Shown here in pieces: positions 30,356 to 39,562 of a stretch of DNA of 64,000 nt (its first letter is position 1; every line of letters starts with the position of its first letter). The notes beneath the pieces are model-generated. The model did not search any database and was not told where the DNA came from. It worked only from the letters and a program-made list of their open reading frames with translations. The position numbers and the translations under genes were made by a program. This DNA comes from Photobacterium swingsii (lineage in GTDB: Bacteria; Pseudomonadota; Gammaproteobacteria; Enterobacterales; Vibrionaceae): contig NZ_AP024852.1 in NCBI RefSeq assembly GCF_024346715.1, positions 3,286,001 through 3,350,000 of the forward strand, given 5' to 3'.

Positions 30356-31009
30356 GTGTCTAGTCCAACTTTGACTAATCAAGTCATAGAGGTGATTCGA
30401 CAAGACATCTTACTCGGCGAACTTGCGCCGGGGCAAAAGCTTGTTGTAGCCGATTTAAAGCAGCGTTATAACGTGGGGGCATCTCCGATCCGTGAAGCCT
30501 TAGTCCAGCTATCTTGGAAAAAATTTGTCCACTTTGCACCTCAGAAAGGATGCTGGGTCTCACCGATCTCTTTAGCTGAGCTTGAAGATTTATTTGAAAC
30601 CAACTTGGTCCTTTCTCGCGTGCTGATTGAGCGTGCTATTCAAAATGGCGATGAGGCATGGGAGCTTAATATTCTAACGAGCTACCATAAACTAAGCCGA
30701 ATTAATCCAGCAGAATCAGAAGTCGACTTTGTTGAATGGGAACAGCGACACAGCCAGTTCCACTTAGCACTTCTTGCCGGTAGTAACTCTCCTGTCATGC
30801 TCAATTTATACCGTGAAGTGTACGATCAGATTGAACGTTATCGCCATATTTGGGTATGTCGTTCGCGTGATTATCAAGAACGTTACCACGATAACGGTGA
30901 ACATGAAGCCATGATGAAAGCCGTACTCGGTAAAGATACTGAGCAAGCATTAACCTTACTCGATAACCACTCTCAGCGCGCTATCGAAATGATCAAAGCC
31001 TACCTGTAG
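30356..31009 (+). CDS. GntR-family transcription regulator, FCD (FadR-like) subgroup
   Basis: A 217-aa DNA-binding regulator. The N-terminal winged helix (about 6-72) has ELAPGQKLVVADLKQRYNVG and SPIREALVQLS, the GntR signature. The C-terminal FCD domain (about 80-215) has metal- or ligand-binding histidines, for example in EWEQRHSQFHLALL near 122-135, and the late DNGEHEAMMKAVL motif. Such regulators usually sense a small carboxylic acid. It resembles CsiR-type proteins, but no target operon lies beside it, so the ligand is unknown. Translation starts at GTG with AAGGGGG eight bases upstream. The terminator is a 9-bp hairpin at 31032. Confidence 0.9.
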   Translation: MSSPTLTNQVIEVIRQDILLGELAPGQKLVVADLKQRYNVGASPIREALVQLSWKKFVHFAPQKGCWVSPISLAELEDLFETNLVLSRVLIERAIQNGDEAWELNILTSYHKLSRINPAESEVDFVEWEQRHSQFHLALLAGSNSPVMLNLYREVYDQIERYRHIWVCRSRDYQERYHDNGEHEAMMKAVLGKDTEQALTLLDNHSQRAIEMIKAYL

Positions 31010-31031
31010 AACAGACATGAGTACTTGATAT

Positions 31032-31053
31032 AGCTCGATCATTTGATCGAGCT
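31032..31053. terminator. Nine-bp perfect hairpin after the GntR gene
   Basis: AGCTCGATC and GATCGAGCT flank a four-base ATTT loop, 22 bp beyond the regulator stop and 11 bp beyond the stop of the small minus-strand ORF. The T-run is poor, so it may be a weak terminator for either transcript. Confidence 0.5.
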
Positions 31054-31064
31054 TCAACTGACGG

Positions 31065-31196
31065 TTACCAGCCAAAAATATCTCTATGGTGAGTATTCAG
31101 TAAGAGTACGACCAACAAAAAATAAATCGCACTCACATTAAAACCTAGTAATAAAGCGGTTAACGCGGTTAAGCGCACTAAAAACTTATTGATCAT
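31065..31196 (-). CDS. Small membrane protein of unknown function, 43 aa
   Basis: A short ORF on the minus strand reads MINKFLVRLTALTALLLGFN, then VSAIYFLLVVLLLNTHHRDI and FGW. It gives one or two tightly spaced hydrophobic helices (about 5-18 and 21-33) flanked by basic residues at the N-terminus and a polar histidine-containing tail. GCGGAG lies eight bases before the ATG, a good ribosome site. An in-frame ATG 16 codons upstream (31244) would give 59 aa but has AGG touching the start codon. It follows the ilvH terminator on the same strand, so it probably has its own promoter. I do not recognise a family. Confidence 0.6.
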   Translation of the reverse strand: MINKFLVRLTALTALLLGFNVSAIYFLLVVLLLNTHHRDIFGW

Positions 31197-31457
31197 TGTT
31201 ACTACTCCGCCAACGAGCTTCCCTTCACTTTGATCATGCTGCATCCTAAAAATGAACCTATCTGCTTACTGCTATCTGTTAGCCCTACGACTTTAGTCGA
31301 CAGCTTTAGTTGATAACAACACTGCCTCACTGCGTGAGATATCACCGATAGAAAAAGAAGTGCTAGTCTACGCGCTTTTTAGTGCTGTGCAAATTTCAAC
31401 CTATCTACAACTTTAGTCTAATACAGCTTCACGAGAAGGTTTTCCACTTCGGGGCAA

Positions 31458-31488
31458 TCAAAAAAGCCACCATCAAAAGACAGTGGCT
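31458..31488 (-). terminator. Terminator of ilvIH
   Basis: On the minus strand AGCCAC pairs with GTGGCT around a 12-base loop and is followed by T5, about 40 bp after the ilvH stop codon. Confidence 0.8.
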
Positions 31489-31526
31489 CAATAACTATTT
31501 GGGGTAGCACGTTATATCGAAGGAGC

Positions 31527-32024
31527 TTAAGCTTTGAGTGCGCGCTCGCCTCGTGCAACGCCCACAACACCACTGCGGGCCACTTCAATGATCTCGGTTG
31601 CCTCACCAACCGCCGAGATAAAGGCATCCAGTTTATCGCTAGTACCTGCAAGTTGGATGGTATAAATCTGCGATGTTACGTCCACAATCTGACCACGGAA
31701 AATATCAGCCGTACGCTTAACTTCTGCTCGGGCAAAACCACTGGCTTTTACTTTAACCAACATAAGTTCACGTTCGACATGCTCTCCTTCTGTCACATTG
31801 CTGACTTTGAGAATATCGATCAGTTTATGCAACTGTTTCTCTATTTGTTCCAACGCAGCATCATCTTCCACATTGGTGGTGATATTTAACCGCGATAGTG
31901 TTTTATCATCCGTCGGCGCGACGGTAAGCGATTCAATGTTATAGCCCCGCTGAGAGAAAAGACCCACAACACGCGACAATGAACCGGATTCATTCTCCAA
32001 TAATACTGATACGATTCTGCGCAT
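31527..32024 (-). CDS. ilvH: IlvH, acetolactate synthase III regulatory subunit
   Basis: The small subunit binds valine and activates and feedback-inhibits the IlvI catalytic subunit. The 165-aa protein has the N-terminal ACT domain ([20 protein letters not shown], with the NESGSLSRV valine-binding loop). The C-terminal domain is typical of IlvH (GFARAEVKRTADIFRGQIVD). Its ATG overlaps the ilvI stop codon by one base (TAATG), so the subunits are translationally coupled. It is followed by a terminator. Complete and unremarkable. Confidence 0.97.
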   Translation of the reverse strand: MRRIVSVLLENESGSLSRVVGLFSQRGYNIESLTVAPTDDKTLSRLNITTNVEDDAALEQIEKQLHKLIDILKVSNVTEGEHVERELMLVKVKASGFARAEVKRTADIFRGQIVDVTSQIYTIQLAGTSDKLDAFISAVGEATEIIEVARSGVVGVARGERALKA

Positions 32025-33742
32025 TATGTTCTCTCCGTTTTACTTAACCACATTTCACTCATAGAACCACCACGGATCAACATTGGATAAACATGTTCGG
32101 TTTCATCCACACTGATATCGATGAATACCAGCTTGTCTTTCAGTGCTAAGGCTTTTTCCAGTTCCCCTTCCAGCTCTTTCGGATCAGAGATCCTAACCCC
32201 AACATGGCCATAGGCTTCAGCAATTGCAGCAAAGTCAGGCACTGAATCCATATAAGAATGCGAATGACGGCCTTGATAGATCATATCCTGCCACTGTTTC
32301 ACCATCCCTAAGAAACGGTTATTGAGGTTGATGATTTTTACCGGGATATCATATTGCAGTGCGGTGGACAGCTCTTGGATATTCATTTGAATACTGCCAT
32401 CCCCCGTCACACACACCACTTCCGCATCAGGCAAAGCAAACTTCACCCCCATCGCTGCGGGTAAACCAAAACCCATGGTGCCGAGTCCACCTGAGTTGAT
32501 CCAACGACGCGGTTTATCGAATGGGTAATACAAGGCGGCAAACATTTGGTGCTGACCCACATCCGAAGCGACATAGGCATCGCCATTAGTCAGACGATAA
32601 AGCACATCAATCACTTGTTGTGGCTTGATGCGCTCGCCAGAGGTGTCATAGTTCAAGCATTTACGACTACGCCATGTATCGATATCCGCCCACCAGCTAG
32701 CAGCGGTATCTTGATCATGGCTGGCCTCTTGATCGGTTAAGAGCTTCAACATGCAGTTTAAGACGGTTTCAGCCGAGCCAACAATGGGGATATCTACAGC
32801 AATGGTTTTCGATATCGACGATGGATCAATATCAATGTGCATGATGGTGGCATTGGGACAGTATTTCTCGACATTGTTGGTCGTGCGATCGTCAAAGCGT
32901 ACCCCAACACCAAAAATCAGATCCGCATTATGCATCGCCATATTGGCTTCATAGGTACCGTGCATTCCTAACATGCCTAGACAGTTTTTATGGGTACCAG
33001 GAAATGCCCCTAACCCCATCAAGGTGTTTACGACGGGGATATTCAGAGATTCAGCAAGGTTCAATAGTTGCTCGCTACACCCAGACATGATGGCACCACC
33101 ACCAACGTATAACACCGGCTTTTTAGCTGCAAGTAAGGCTTTAAGGCCGCGTTTGATCTGTCCTTTATGGCCTTGTGTTGTTGGGTTGTACGAGCGTAGT
33201 GAAATATCTTCAGGGTACTGATACGGATAGGTTTCCGCTGGGTTTAGCATATCTTTCGGAATATCTATCACAACCGGTCCAGGTCGGCCGCTGGCAGCGA
33301 TATAAAAGGCTTTCTTGATAATCGCAGGGATATCTTCTGGGTTCTTCACTAAAAAGCTGTGTTTTACGACAGGGCGAGAAATCCCCACCATGTCACACTC
33401 TTGGAAGGCATCATTACCAATCAGATTACTCATCACCTGACCAGAAAAAACCACCATGGGAATGGAATCCATATACGCCGTTGCAATACCAGTGATCGCG
33501 TTCGTCGCACCCGGCCCCGATGTCACTAGGACGACACCGACGTCTCCTGTAGCACGCGCATAACCATCAGCCATGTGAACTGCAGCTTGCTCATGACGCA
33601 CGAGGACATGCTCAATATCGCTCTTTTCATGCAGTGCATCGTAGATATCGAGCACCGAGCCACCAGGGTATCCAAAGATGTGTTTTACGCCTTGATCGAT
33701 CATCGATCGAACGATCATATCGGCGCCGGACAACATTTCCAT
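32024..33742 (-). CDS. ilvI: IlvI, acetolactate synthase III catalytic subunit
   Basis: Condenses two pyruvates to acetolactate, or pyruvate with 2-ketobutyrate to acetohydroxybutyrate, the first common step of valine, leucine and isoleucine synthesis. The 572-aa thiamine-diphosphate enzyme has the catalytic glutamate at 51 in [16 protein letters not shown] central FAD-binding domain follows, then a C-terminal thiamine-diphosphate/Mg motif beginning [12 protein letters not shown] and ending in NLNN. GGAGG lies eight bases before the ATG. With ilvH it forms an operon. The 570-bp region upstream is long enough for Lrp control as in E. coli. Confidence 0.97.
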   Translation of the reverse strand: MEMLSGADMIVRSMIDQGVKHIFGYPGGSVLDIYDALHEKSDIEHVLVRHEQAAVHMADGYARATGDVGVVLVTSGPGATNAITGIATAYMDSIPMVVFSGQVMSNLIGNDAFQECDMVGISRPVVKHSFLVKNPEDIPAIIKKAFYIAASGRPGPVVIDIPKDMLNPAETYPYQYPEDISLRSYNPTTQGHKGQIKRGLKALLAAKKPVLYVGGGAIMSGCSEQLLNLAESLNIPVVNTLMGLGAFPGTHKNCLGMLGMHGTYEANMAMHNADLIFGVGVRFDDRTTNNVEKYCPNATIMHIDIDPSSISKTIAVDIPIVGSAETVLNCMLKLLTDQEASHDQDTAASWWADIDTWRSRKCLNYDTSGERIKPQQVIDVLYRLTNGDAYVASDVGQHQMFAALYYPFDKPRRWINSGGLGTMGFGLPAAMGVKFALPDAEVVCVTGDGSIQMNIQELSTALQYDIPVKIINLNNRFLGMVKQWQDMIYQGRHSHSYMDSVPDFAAIAEAYGHVGVRISDPKELEGELEKALALKDKLVFIDISVDETEHVYPMLIRGGSMSEMWLSKTERT

Positions 33743-34315
33743 ATTTCTTGCCTCCAGGTCAGTGTGACCAGCCTATATAGCTAATTCGTCCCACTCTGCC
33801 GCTGTTATCGCACAGTTACACCATGAACCAACATGTGAGTAGTCTGCATTGAGATAGCGATAAGCCGTCGGCAGTTGTGCACTATTCTGTACTGATGGCG
33901 CAATCCCTTGGCGATAGTGTTAAGAACAGAAAACAACAACAAACCAAACAATACAATTAGCTATATGGGCTGATACAACATAGTTAGGGCTTATTTTTAG
34001 CCTAAAGTGAATTTTCTCGCTATGTTTCCATTTAATCTGATAACAGATAACGGACAACCGCAATAACTGTAACGTTTTATTAGCATTTAAGTCTATGCAC
34101 AAAAGTCACTATGCGTTATTGCTCTACCATTAGTTTAAATTCACCAAAATCATGTGGAGGTTAGTATTTTGATTGGTATTTATCGCTAACAAGCAATAAA
34201 TATACAGAGCATCATAATTGTGTCAGCAGCCTAAATTCAGCCGATCACGACAAATTGAATTACTCAGAAAACCTAGATTGCGAGAGGATCTAGGGTTGAA
34301 CAAATCCGTCGCAAT
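33743..34315. other. Long AT-rich intergenic region upstream of ilvI
   Basis: This 573-bp stretch has no convincing gene. Next to ilvI a small hairpin (GGTCA/TGACC, 33757-33769) touches the ribosome site. Farther out are AT-rich tracts of the kind bound by Lrp upstream of ilvIH in enteric bacteria. A 7-bp hairpin (CCTAGAT/ATCTAGG) lies at 34272-34294. A 60-codon minus frame at 33920-34102 lacks a leucine or valine run and I do not take it as a leader peptide. No promoter can be assigned with confidence. Confidence 0.5.
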
Positions 34316-34340
34316 AAAAAAGGAGCCAAAGGCTCCTTTT
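34316..34340 (-). terminator. Terminator of the acyl-CoA synthetase gene
   Basis: AAAAGGAGCC and its exact complement flank an AAA loop. On the minus strand the stem is followed by T5, 19 bp after the stop codon. Confidence 0.9.
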
Positions 34341-34358
34341 CATAAAACGATATTAAGC

Positions 34359-36170
34359 TTATTTTGCTTTTTTATGGCTTTCTTCGTACATGCGTTCAAT
34401 CTCTTGATGGTAACGATCATGAATCACTTTACGGCGCAGTTTCTGCGTAGGTGTCAGTTCACCCTTATCCATTGAAAAAGCTTTTGGCAACAAGGTGAAT
34501 TTCTTCACTTGCTCAAAGCGTGCTAAATCTTTTTGTAGCTCGGCTATACGCTGATCAAGTAGTTCTTTAATTTCCGTCTTTTTCAACAGATCAATACGGT
34601 CTTTATACTTAATGTTCAGTTCGCGAGCGTGTTCTTCCAATGTTTCAAAACATGGCACAATTAAAGCAGATACAAACTTACGCGTATCGGCGATCACGGC
34701 AATCTGTTCAATAAAGTGGTCTTTACCAATTTTGCCTTCAATCACTTGTGGTGCGATGTACTTACCACCAGAGGTTTTCATTAATTCTTTAATACGATCG
34801 GTAATAAACAGGTTCCCGTCAGCATCGAATTCCCCCGCATCACCAGTTTTCAAGAAACCATCTTCGGTAAAGTTATTCGCAGTTTCTTCTGGCATCTTAT
34901 AATAGCCACGCATCACCATAGGACCACGGACTAAAATTTCGTTGTCTGCGCCGATTTTTACTTCTGCCCCCGGCATCGTCATACCAATAGAGTCAGGGTT
35001 AAAACAGCGATCATCCCAACAAGATACGGTTGCTGTAGTTTCTGTCATGCCGTAGCCCAGTTTGACGTTAATTCCGATGGCATGGAAGAAACGGCCAATA
35101 GTAGGATCCAGTTTGGCACCACCACACGGCATAAACTTAATTTGGCCACCTAGTACATCACGCAGTTTCGACAATACCATCTTATCGGCAAGCTTGTGAG
35201 CACGTTTCAAAGCCATTGAGGGCTGACGGCACTCTTGGTGACAGGCCGCCATACGTGCGCCCATGTTCACCGCCCACGTGAAAATCAATTTACGGTGGAA
35301 AGGCGCTTTCGCCACTTTCTCATAAACCGACGAGTAAATTTTCTCATACACACGTGGTACTGCCGCCATCACATTAGGCTTCACCTCTGACAGTGCTTCT
35401 CGCACTTTATTGGTATCGCTGAGGTAACAGTTCACGCCACCACGGTGAAGCACATAGAAAGTCCATGCACGTTCAAATACGTGTGAAAGAGGAAGGAAGC
35501 ACAGTGAGCTATCCCCTTCTGCTAACGCTAAGTTGGTGTCGTGACTTTCTAGCTGCGAAGCAATATTGGTGTAATCCAGCATCACCCCTTTTGGTGTACC
35601 TGTGGTACCCGAGGTATAAATCAACGTCAGTAGATCATCCATCGCGATGTTATCAAGACGCTCAGTTAACACTTGCTCTGCTTCAGTCGAAGATCCAGTG
35701 ACAAAGTCACTCAAACGACTGACTAGAGGATGATCCGCTAATACTACGTCATCACACATCACAACAATATGTTCAAGCTCAGGGCACTGCTCAGCAATTT
35801 GTATCGCCGCATCGTGTTGCGCCTGCTCACCTACAAACAGAATACGCACGTCGGCATTATTAATAATGTAAGCGGCCTGATCAGGCGTACTTGTTGGGTA
35901 AATCGGCACAGTTACCGCACGACAGTACAAGGTTGCCATATCAGCAACGGTCCAGCTCGGCATATTATTTGAGAAAATACCGACCTTATCTTGCACATTC
36001 AGGCCTTGCGTCAACATTGCAATCGCAAGTTCTTGAATCTGAGCACCAAACTCATTCCAAGTGATATCTTGCCATTCTTCGGCAACCTGATGACGTAAAG
36101 CAACACGGTCACCCAGGCGAGTGATCTGTGTGCGGATACGATTTACTAAATGAAAGTCACGTTTAGCCAT
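34359..36170 (-). CDS. Long-chain fatty acyl-CoA synthetase, FAA1-like AMP-binding enzyme
   Basis: Activates a long-chain fatty acid to its CoA thioester through an acyl-adenylate, at the inner face of the membrane. The 603-aa protein has the AMP-binding P-loop YTSGTTGTPKG at 185-195. The LGYGMTETTATVSCW acyl-adenylate motif lies near 370. The hinge region has KTGDAGEFDADGNLFITDR-like features followed by the KTSGGKYIAP lysine motif. It belongs to the COG1022 (FAA1) branch, not to E. coli FadD, so it may feed phospholipid or storage lipid pathways as well as degradation. AGGG precedes the ATG. A 7-bp palindrome 18-36 bp upstream of the start may be an operator. Confidence 0.92.
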   Translation of the reverse strand: MAKRDFHLVNRIRTQITRLGDRVALRHQVAEEWQDITWNEFGAQIQELAIAMLTQGLNVQDKVGIFSNNMPSWTVADMATLYCRAVTVPIYPTSTPDQAAYIINNADVRILFVGEQAQHDAAIQIAEQCPELEHIVVMCDDVVLADHPLVSRLSDFVTGSSTEAEQVLTERLDNIAMDDLLTLIYTSGTTGTPKGVMLDYTNIASQLESHDTNLALAEGDSSLCFLPLSHVFERAWTFYVLHRGGVNCYLSDTNKVREALSEVKPNVMAAVPRVYEKIYSSVYEKVAKAPFHRKLIFTWAVNMGARMAACHQECRQPSMALKRAHKLADKMVLSKLRDVLGGQIKFMPCGGAKLDPTIGRFFHAIGINVKLGYGMTETTATVSCWDDRCFNPDSIGMTMPGAEVKIGADNEILVRGPMVMRGYYKMPEETANNFTEDGFLKTGDAGEFDADGNLFITDRIKELMKTSGGKYIAPQVIEGKIGKDHFIEQIAVIADTRKFVSALIVPCFETLEEHARELNIKYKDRIDLLKKTEIKELLDQRIAELQKDLARFEQVKKFTLLPKAFSMDKGELTPTQKLRRKVIHDRYHQEIERMYEESHKKAK

Positions 36171-36187
36171 AACAACCCTGATCTTTT

Positions 36188-36206
36188 AGCTTACACCTGT
36201 AAGCCT
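36188..36206 (-). promoter_or_regulatory. Operator-like palindrome before the acyl-CoA synthetase gene
   Basis: AGGCTTACA-GG-TGTAAGCT (minus strand) is a near-perfect dyad of 19 bp lying just upstream of the ribosome site. Its size suits a TetR- or GntR-type lipid regulator. It is not the classical FadR sequence. Confidence 0.45.
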
Positions 36207-36412
36207 AACTGAGGTGCGAAGTTTACCTTTGATGGCAAAAAAGGCAACCACTCCCCTCGGAAATTTACTGAAATTGTTGCATCTATCTCACTCCAAGCCC
36301 CTACCAGTACAGGGCTGATACGAGTTTTTAATACATTTGATACAAATGTAAGAGAGTAATACAAACGAGCAATTACGCCCCCTTCCTTACTTACCCTTGT
36401 TCCATATAAAAC

Positions 36413-36435
36413 AAAAGCCAGCAATGCTGGCTTTT
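36413..36435 (-). terminator. Terminator of leuO
   Basis: AAAAGCCAGC and its complement flank an AAT loop. A T-run follows on the minus strand. It lies 25 bp past the leuO stop. Confidence 0.88.
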
Positions 36436-36460
36436 ATTCAATAGTAAGCGATGTAAGCGT

Positions 36461-37414
36461 TTAAGCGTGATTACCACAAATGGTCATCAATTGATCACGC
36501 ATCCAGATATGGCCTTTGTCTTTTTGTGAAGACTCGTGCCAACTTAGGTAACCGCTAATGCTTGCTGATTCAAAGGGTAAATCCAGCACTTTTAATTTTA
36601 GGTTATCTGCCACTGATTCCGCCAGCCAGCGTGGTGCAACCGCGATCAAATCTGACTGGCCAACAACATACATAATGTTGCTTAAGCTAGCGCCTTGATA
36701 TGCTTCTTGGTAAGAGTTGTGCTTATTATAAATGTGGTCAGCAAACATCTTCACACCCGGCATCGCTTTTAACAAGGCGTGTTTTTCTGACGCAAACTGA
36801 GACTCAGACACATTGTCACTTAAGCGTGGGTGATTTTGCGCGGCAATCACAACAAGCTCGTCGCTGAATAATTCAGTGCTACAAAAGCCAGGTTCGTCAA
36901 AACGAACGTAATCAATCACAAAGTCGATTTCTTGGTAGCGCATCTTTTGCGTTAATTTAGCATCGAATTCTGCTTCAAGCTGCATGCGTAAGTTTGGGGC
37001 TTGCTCAGTAACAGAACGTAGGATATGCGGTGCAAAACGCATGTCCGATGGGCTACACAGTGCCAATTTAAAGGTACGCGTAGATGTTTCAGGTGAGAAA
37101 ATTGATGATGGCAGCTCATTTTTCACCAGTTGCAAAGCTTGGCGCATCGGACCAAATAACTGCTTTGCTCGTTGAGTTGGTTGGATACCACGGCCATGTC
37201 GAATAAATAATTCATCATTAAACATGACTTTTAAACGCGCAACGGCATTACTTACTGCGGGTTGAGACATACCTAAATTATGCGCTGCTCGTGTGATGTT
37301 CTGCTCTTGCATTACGGCATCAAACACCGTTAGCAAATTAAGGTCTACACTGCGTAGGTTTGACTCCATTTTATAACCATCGATAGAGTGAATAGCTGAG
37401 CTTTTGCGTGTCAT
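36461..37414 (-). CDS. leuO: LeuO, LysR-type transcription regulator
   Basis: LeuO is a global LysR-type regulator that antagonises H-NS silencing; in Vibrio it links envelope stress to virulence and biofilm genes. The 317-aa protein has a winged helix at about 25-85. Its segment DLNLLTVFDAVMQEQNITRA, then MSQPAVSNAVARLKVMFNDE, is nearly identical to E. coli LeuO. The C-terminal effector domain ends with the family-typical LSWHESSQKDKGHIWM. GAGG six bases before 37414 supports this start; an in-frame ATG at 37369 would remove 15 residues. In enteric bacteria leuO sits between leuABCD and ilvIH; here the same order is kept but with other genes between. Confidence 0.95.
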   Translation of the reverse strand: MTRKSSAIHSIDGYKMESNLRSVDLNLLTVFDAVMQEQNITRAAHNLGMSQPAVSNAVARLKVMFNDELFIRHGRGIQPTQRAKQLFGPMRQALQLVKNELPSSIFSPETSTRTFKLALCSPSDMRFAPHILRSVTEQAPNLRMQLEAEFDAKLTQKMRYQEIDFVIDYVRFDEPGFCSTELFSDELVVIAAQNHPRLSDNVSESQFASEKHALLKAMPGVKMFADHIYNKHNSYQEAYQGASLSNIMYVVGQSDLIAVAPRWLAESVADNLKLKVLDLPFESASISGYLSWHESSQKDKGHIWMRDQLMTICGNHA

Positions 37415-37759
37415 TTTTAGCCTCTTGTTTAATTTAATACGGGCGTTATTTAGAGATGGTCATCAATACGGCAGTACAACCACACTTAAAAAATAATTGA
37501 ATCCCTGTTGCTGGGATGCGCTCAGTATTATCCAAACAGATTGATGAAACCAATAGGCTGACAACGCGGTTTATCGCAATTAACCACACAAAACATAAAA
37601 TCAGAATATAAATTATTTAAAATCAAACCATTAAGTCACTTCTAAAAAAATCAAAAATAACTTTTATTAAAATAAAGTATTAATTATAAGCAAGTTAATC
37701 GATTGCATTTTCACGTATTCGCTCTAATAAAACACCGTATCGCCACCTAAAAATAAGGA
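37415..37759. other. AT-rich promoter region of leuO
   Basis: This 345-bp gap is strikingly AT-rich, especially 37590-37700, where A- and T-tracts follow each other at roughly helical spacing. It holds no gene I can support. Such DNA is typical of H-NS-silenced promoters, and leuO is H-NS-repressed and self-activated in enteric bacteria. No clear terminator for the glycosyltransferase gene is visible at its right edge. Confidence 0.5.
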
Positions 37760-38872
37760 TCAATAAACCCCATTTATTAAATTCGCCTTAGATAAACGGG
37801 ATGGGGACGCTTGAAAATCAAGCAATATATCGGTGACACATTCTGGGAACTCAACCTGTGACCATAGCTGTTCGCACAATTCATCAAACTGATAACTCTC
37901 CATGTTCAATACCCACTGTGCAACGGCTAACGCAACATCGGGGAAATAGACCTTACCAATAGGCTCCACACCCAACCAATGCCGTATAATTGAAGGCTCC
38001 ATCAAGGTCATGGGTTGAGCTAACCCCATCATGGTCAGTGTCAGCGTGTTGCTTTGTTGTTCAAATTGTCCACCTAGCGGTTTGATCAATAGCTTCTTCC
38101 CCAGTGCCATTGCCTCTGAAGGTAATTCAAAACCACCACTGGCGATCACCCCCATACACCTCAGTAGGTGCTGATGAAAATCAGTATGGCTCAATGGGTG
38201 TAAATACATGTTCTCTTGCTGTTGTTCAGCTTGAATATCGGGGTGATAACAATGAAAAACTACTTGTGGGAAGTGCTGTAATAGAACGACAACCTCATCC
38301 AGTGCTTCAAAGGGTAAATACACAACGACACTGCCATCGTTTGATACCTTACTCACATCCAGTGCAGGAATAATTGGTGGCAATATCGGTGCATCAAAAT
38401 GATGCCAATGCAGACCAATTTTTTGCTCGGCGGGGGCAAAGTGACGTATCAGCTGTTTATCGAACCAGGTTTGATCTTTCTTCGGAACAGGGTGAGTAAA
38501 CGCACACTGATGGCTCACCCCTATTGTGGGCACTTTTTGCTGCCTCGCCGCCCAGGCGGTGACGGGCTCAAAGTCATTGATCACGACATCATAAGCGCTT
38601 AGGCTCAACTGTTTTACCTCGTTAATAAAAGTAAAGGGTCTTGCTTGCAAGGCTGTTTGGAGCGGGGCGATCTTGCCTTGTTGCGTCACAAAGGTCAGTC
38701 CATGCGCCGTTCGATAATCACCAAAACACCCCATATCGAAATACTTATCAGGCTCTCGGCCACTGAAGAAAAAATCAACCGGCTGCCCTAGCACTTTAAA
38801 AGCTCGTGCCATTTCTCGTGCTCGTGAAATATGCCCATTCCCTGTTCCTTGCACGCCATATAAAATTTTCAT
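37760..38872 (-). CDS. MJ1255/VC2487-family glycosyltransferase
   Basis: A 370-aa protein with the MurG/GT-B-like N-terminus MKILYGVQGTGNGHISRARE, the hallmark of the VC2487 family (TIGR00661). The C-terminal half has a nucleotide-sugar-binding-like segment (GVIASGGFELPSEAMALGKK, near 255-275, with KPLGGQFEQQSNT after it). The glycosyl donor and acceptor are unknown. I set the start at 38872 because AAGGAG lies just upstream and the GT-B motif begins there. The open frame upstream to 38932 overlaps the PAP2 gene. It starts 13 bp after the PAP2 phosphatase gene and is cotranscribed with it, which suggests a lipid-linked substrate. Confidence 0.85.
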   Translation of the reverse strand: MKILYGVQGTGNGHISRAREMARAFKVLGQPVDFFFSGREPDKYFDMGCFGDYRTAHGLTFVTQQGKIAPLQTALQARPFTFINEVKQLSLSAYDVVINDFEPVTAWAARQQKVPTIGVSHQCAFTHPVPKKDQTWFDKQLIRHFAPAEQKIGLHWHHFDAPILPPIIPALDVSKVSNDGSVVVYLPFEALDEVVVLLQHFPQVVFHCYHPDIQAEQQQENMYLHPLSHTDFHQHLLRCMGVIASGGFELPSEAMALGKKLLIKPLGGQFEQQSNTLTLTMMGLAQPMTLMEPSIIRHWLGVEPIGKVYFPDVALAVAQWVLNMESYQFDELCEQLWSQVEFPECVTDILLDFQASPSRLSKANLINGVY

Positions 38873-38885
38873 ATTCACTCCTTGA

Positions 38886-39392
38886 TTATGATAGTGACGC
38901 AAATTCAAAGCAGGCCAGCCCAAATACAGCACCTACTAAAATATCACTAATGTAGTGCACGCCTAATAACACGCGTGATAAGCCAATCAATAACGCCCAA
39001 GGCCACACAAGCCATGCTAATTCAGGGTAATAACTCGTAATAAGAGCAGCCATAATAAAAGCAGCAGCCGTATGCCCAGATGGCAGGCTGTATTTATCCG
39101 ATGGGGTAATAAAGCTTGGTAGATGCGAAGGGCGACTACGTTTGACGCTATTTTTCAAAACAACATACAAAGGTAATTCGATGGCAAAGGCAGTAAGCCC
39201 AGTGACGACCAACTCTCGCCCCTGCGCGGAGTCAAACCACCAAGCACATAATGCAAATATAAGATAAAGCGGGCCATCGCCCGTGCGTGATACATGCCGG
39301 CTAAATGCCGCGACAGCTTGGCTATACCGATGACATAGACACATCGCTGAGAACGCATTATCAAAACGCTGGATTGGTGCGGGCATCATCAT
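38886..39392 (-). CDS. PAP2-family membrane phosphatase
   Basis: A 168-aa integral membrane phosphatase of the acid-phosphatase/haloperoxidase superfamily, expected to remove phosphate from a lipid phosphate or undecaprenyl diphosphate at the outer face of the inner membrane. All three active-site motifs are present: KNSVKRSRP (80-88), PSGH (104-107) and SRVLLGVHYISD (139-150, with catalytic His146). Around four to five membrane helices lie between. Three ATGs in a row at 39392, 39389 and 39386 make the exact start uncertain. It is the first gene of a pair with the VC2487-type glycosyltransferase. Confidence 0.88.
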   Translation of the reverse strand: MMMPAPIQRFDNAFSAMCLCHRYSQAVAAFSRHVSRTGDGPLYLIFALCAWWFDSAQGRELVVTGLTAFAIELPLYVVLKNSVKRSRPSHLPSFITPSDKYSLPSGHTAAAFIMAALITSYYPELAWLVWPWALLIGLSRVLLGVHYISDILVGAVFGLACFEFASLS

Positions 39393-39515
39393 CCTTGCTT
39401 CCCTTTATCATCAAGTGACGATTACAGCCTAGGAAAGGGATATGACAAGGGGGTGACGTTAACAAGGAGAGATAATGACAAAGCAGGCAGGCGCTGCTTT
39501 ATCATTGGGAACCGT

Positions 39516-39543
39516 TGAGCGCTGACATGCTCGTCAGCACTCA
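39516..39543 (-). terminator. Possible terminator hairpin of the RND operon
   Basis: TGAG-C-GCTGAC pairs with GTCAGC-A-CTCA (one mismatch) around a six-base loop, 20 bp after the stop of the RND gene. No T-run follows on the minus strand, so function is doubtful. A second weak stem (AAAGCAG/CTGCTTT) lies at 39480-39500. Confidence 0.35.
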
Positions 39544-39562
39544 TTCGTTTATAGCCAGCCCT

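Noticed and set aside
33920..34102. Possible leader peptide for ilvIH (VWFVVVF stretch)
   Set aside because: No cluster of leucine or isoleucine codons, no ribosome site and no terminator/antiterminator after it, so attenuation is not supported.
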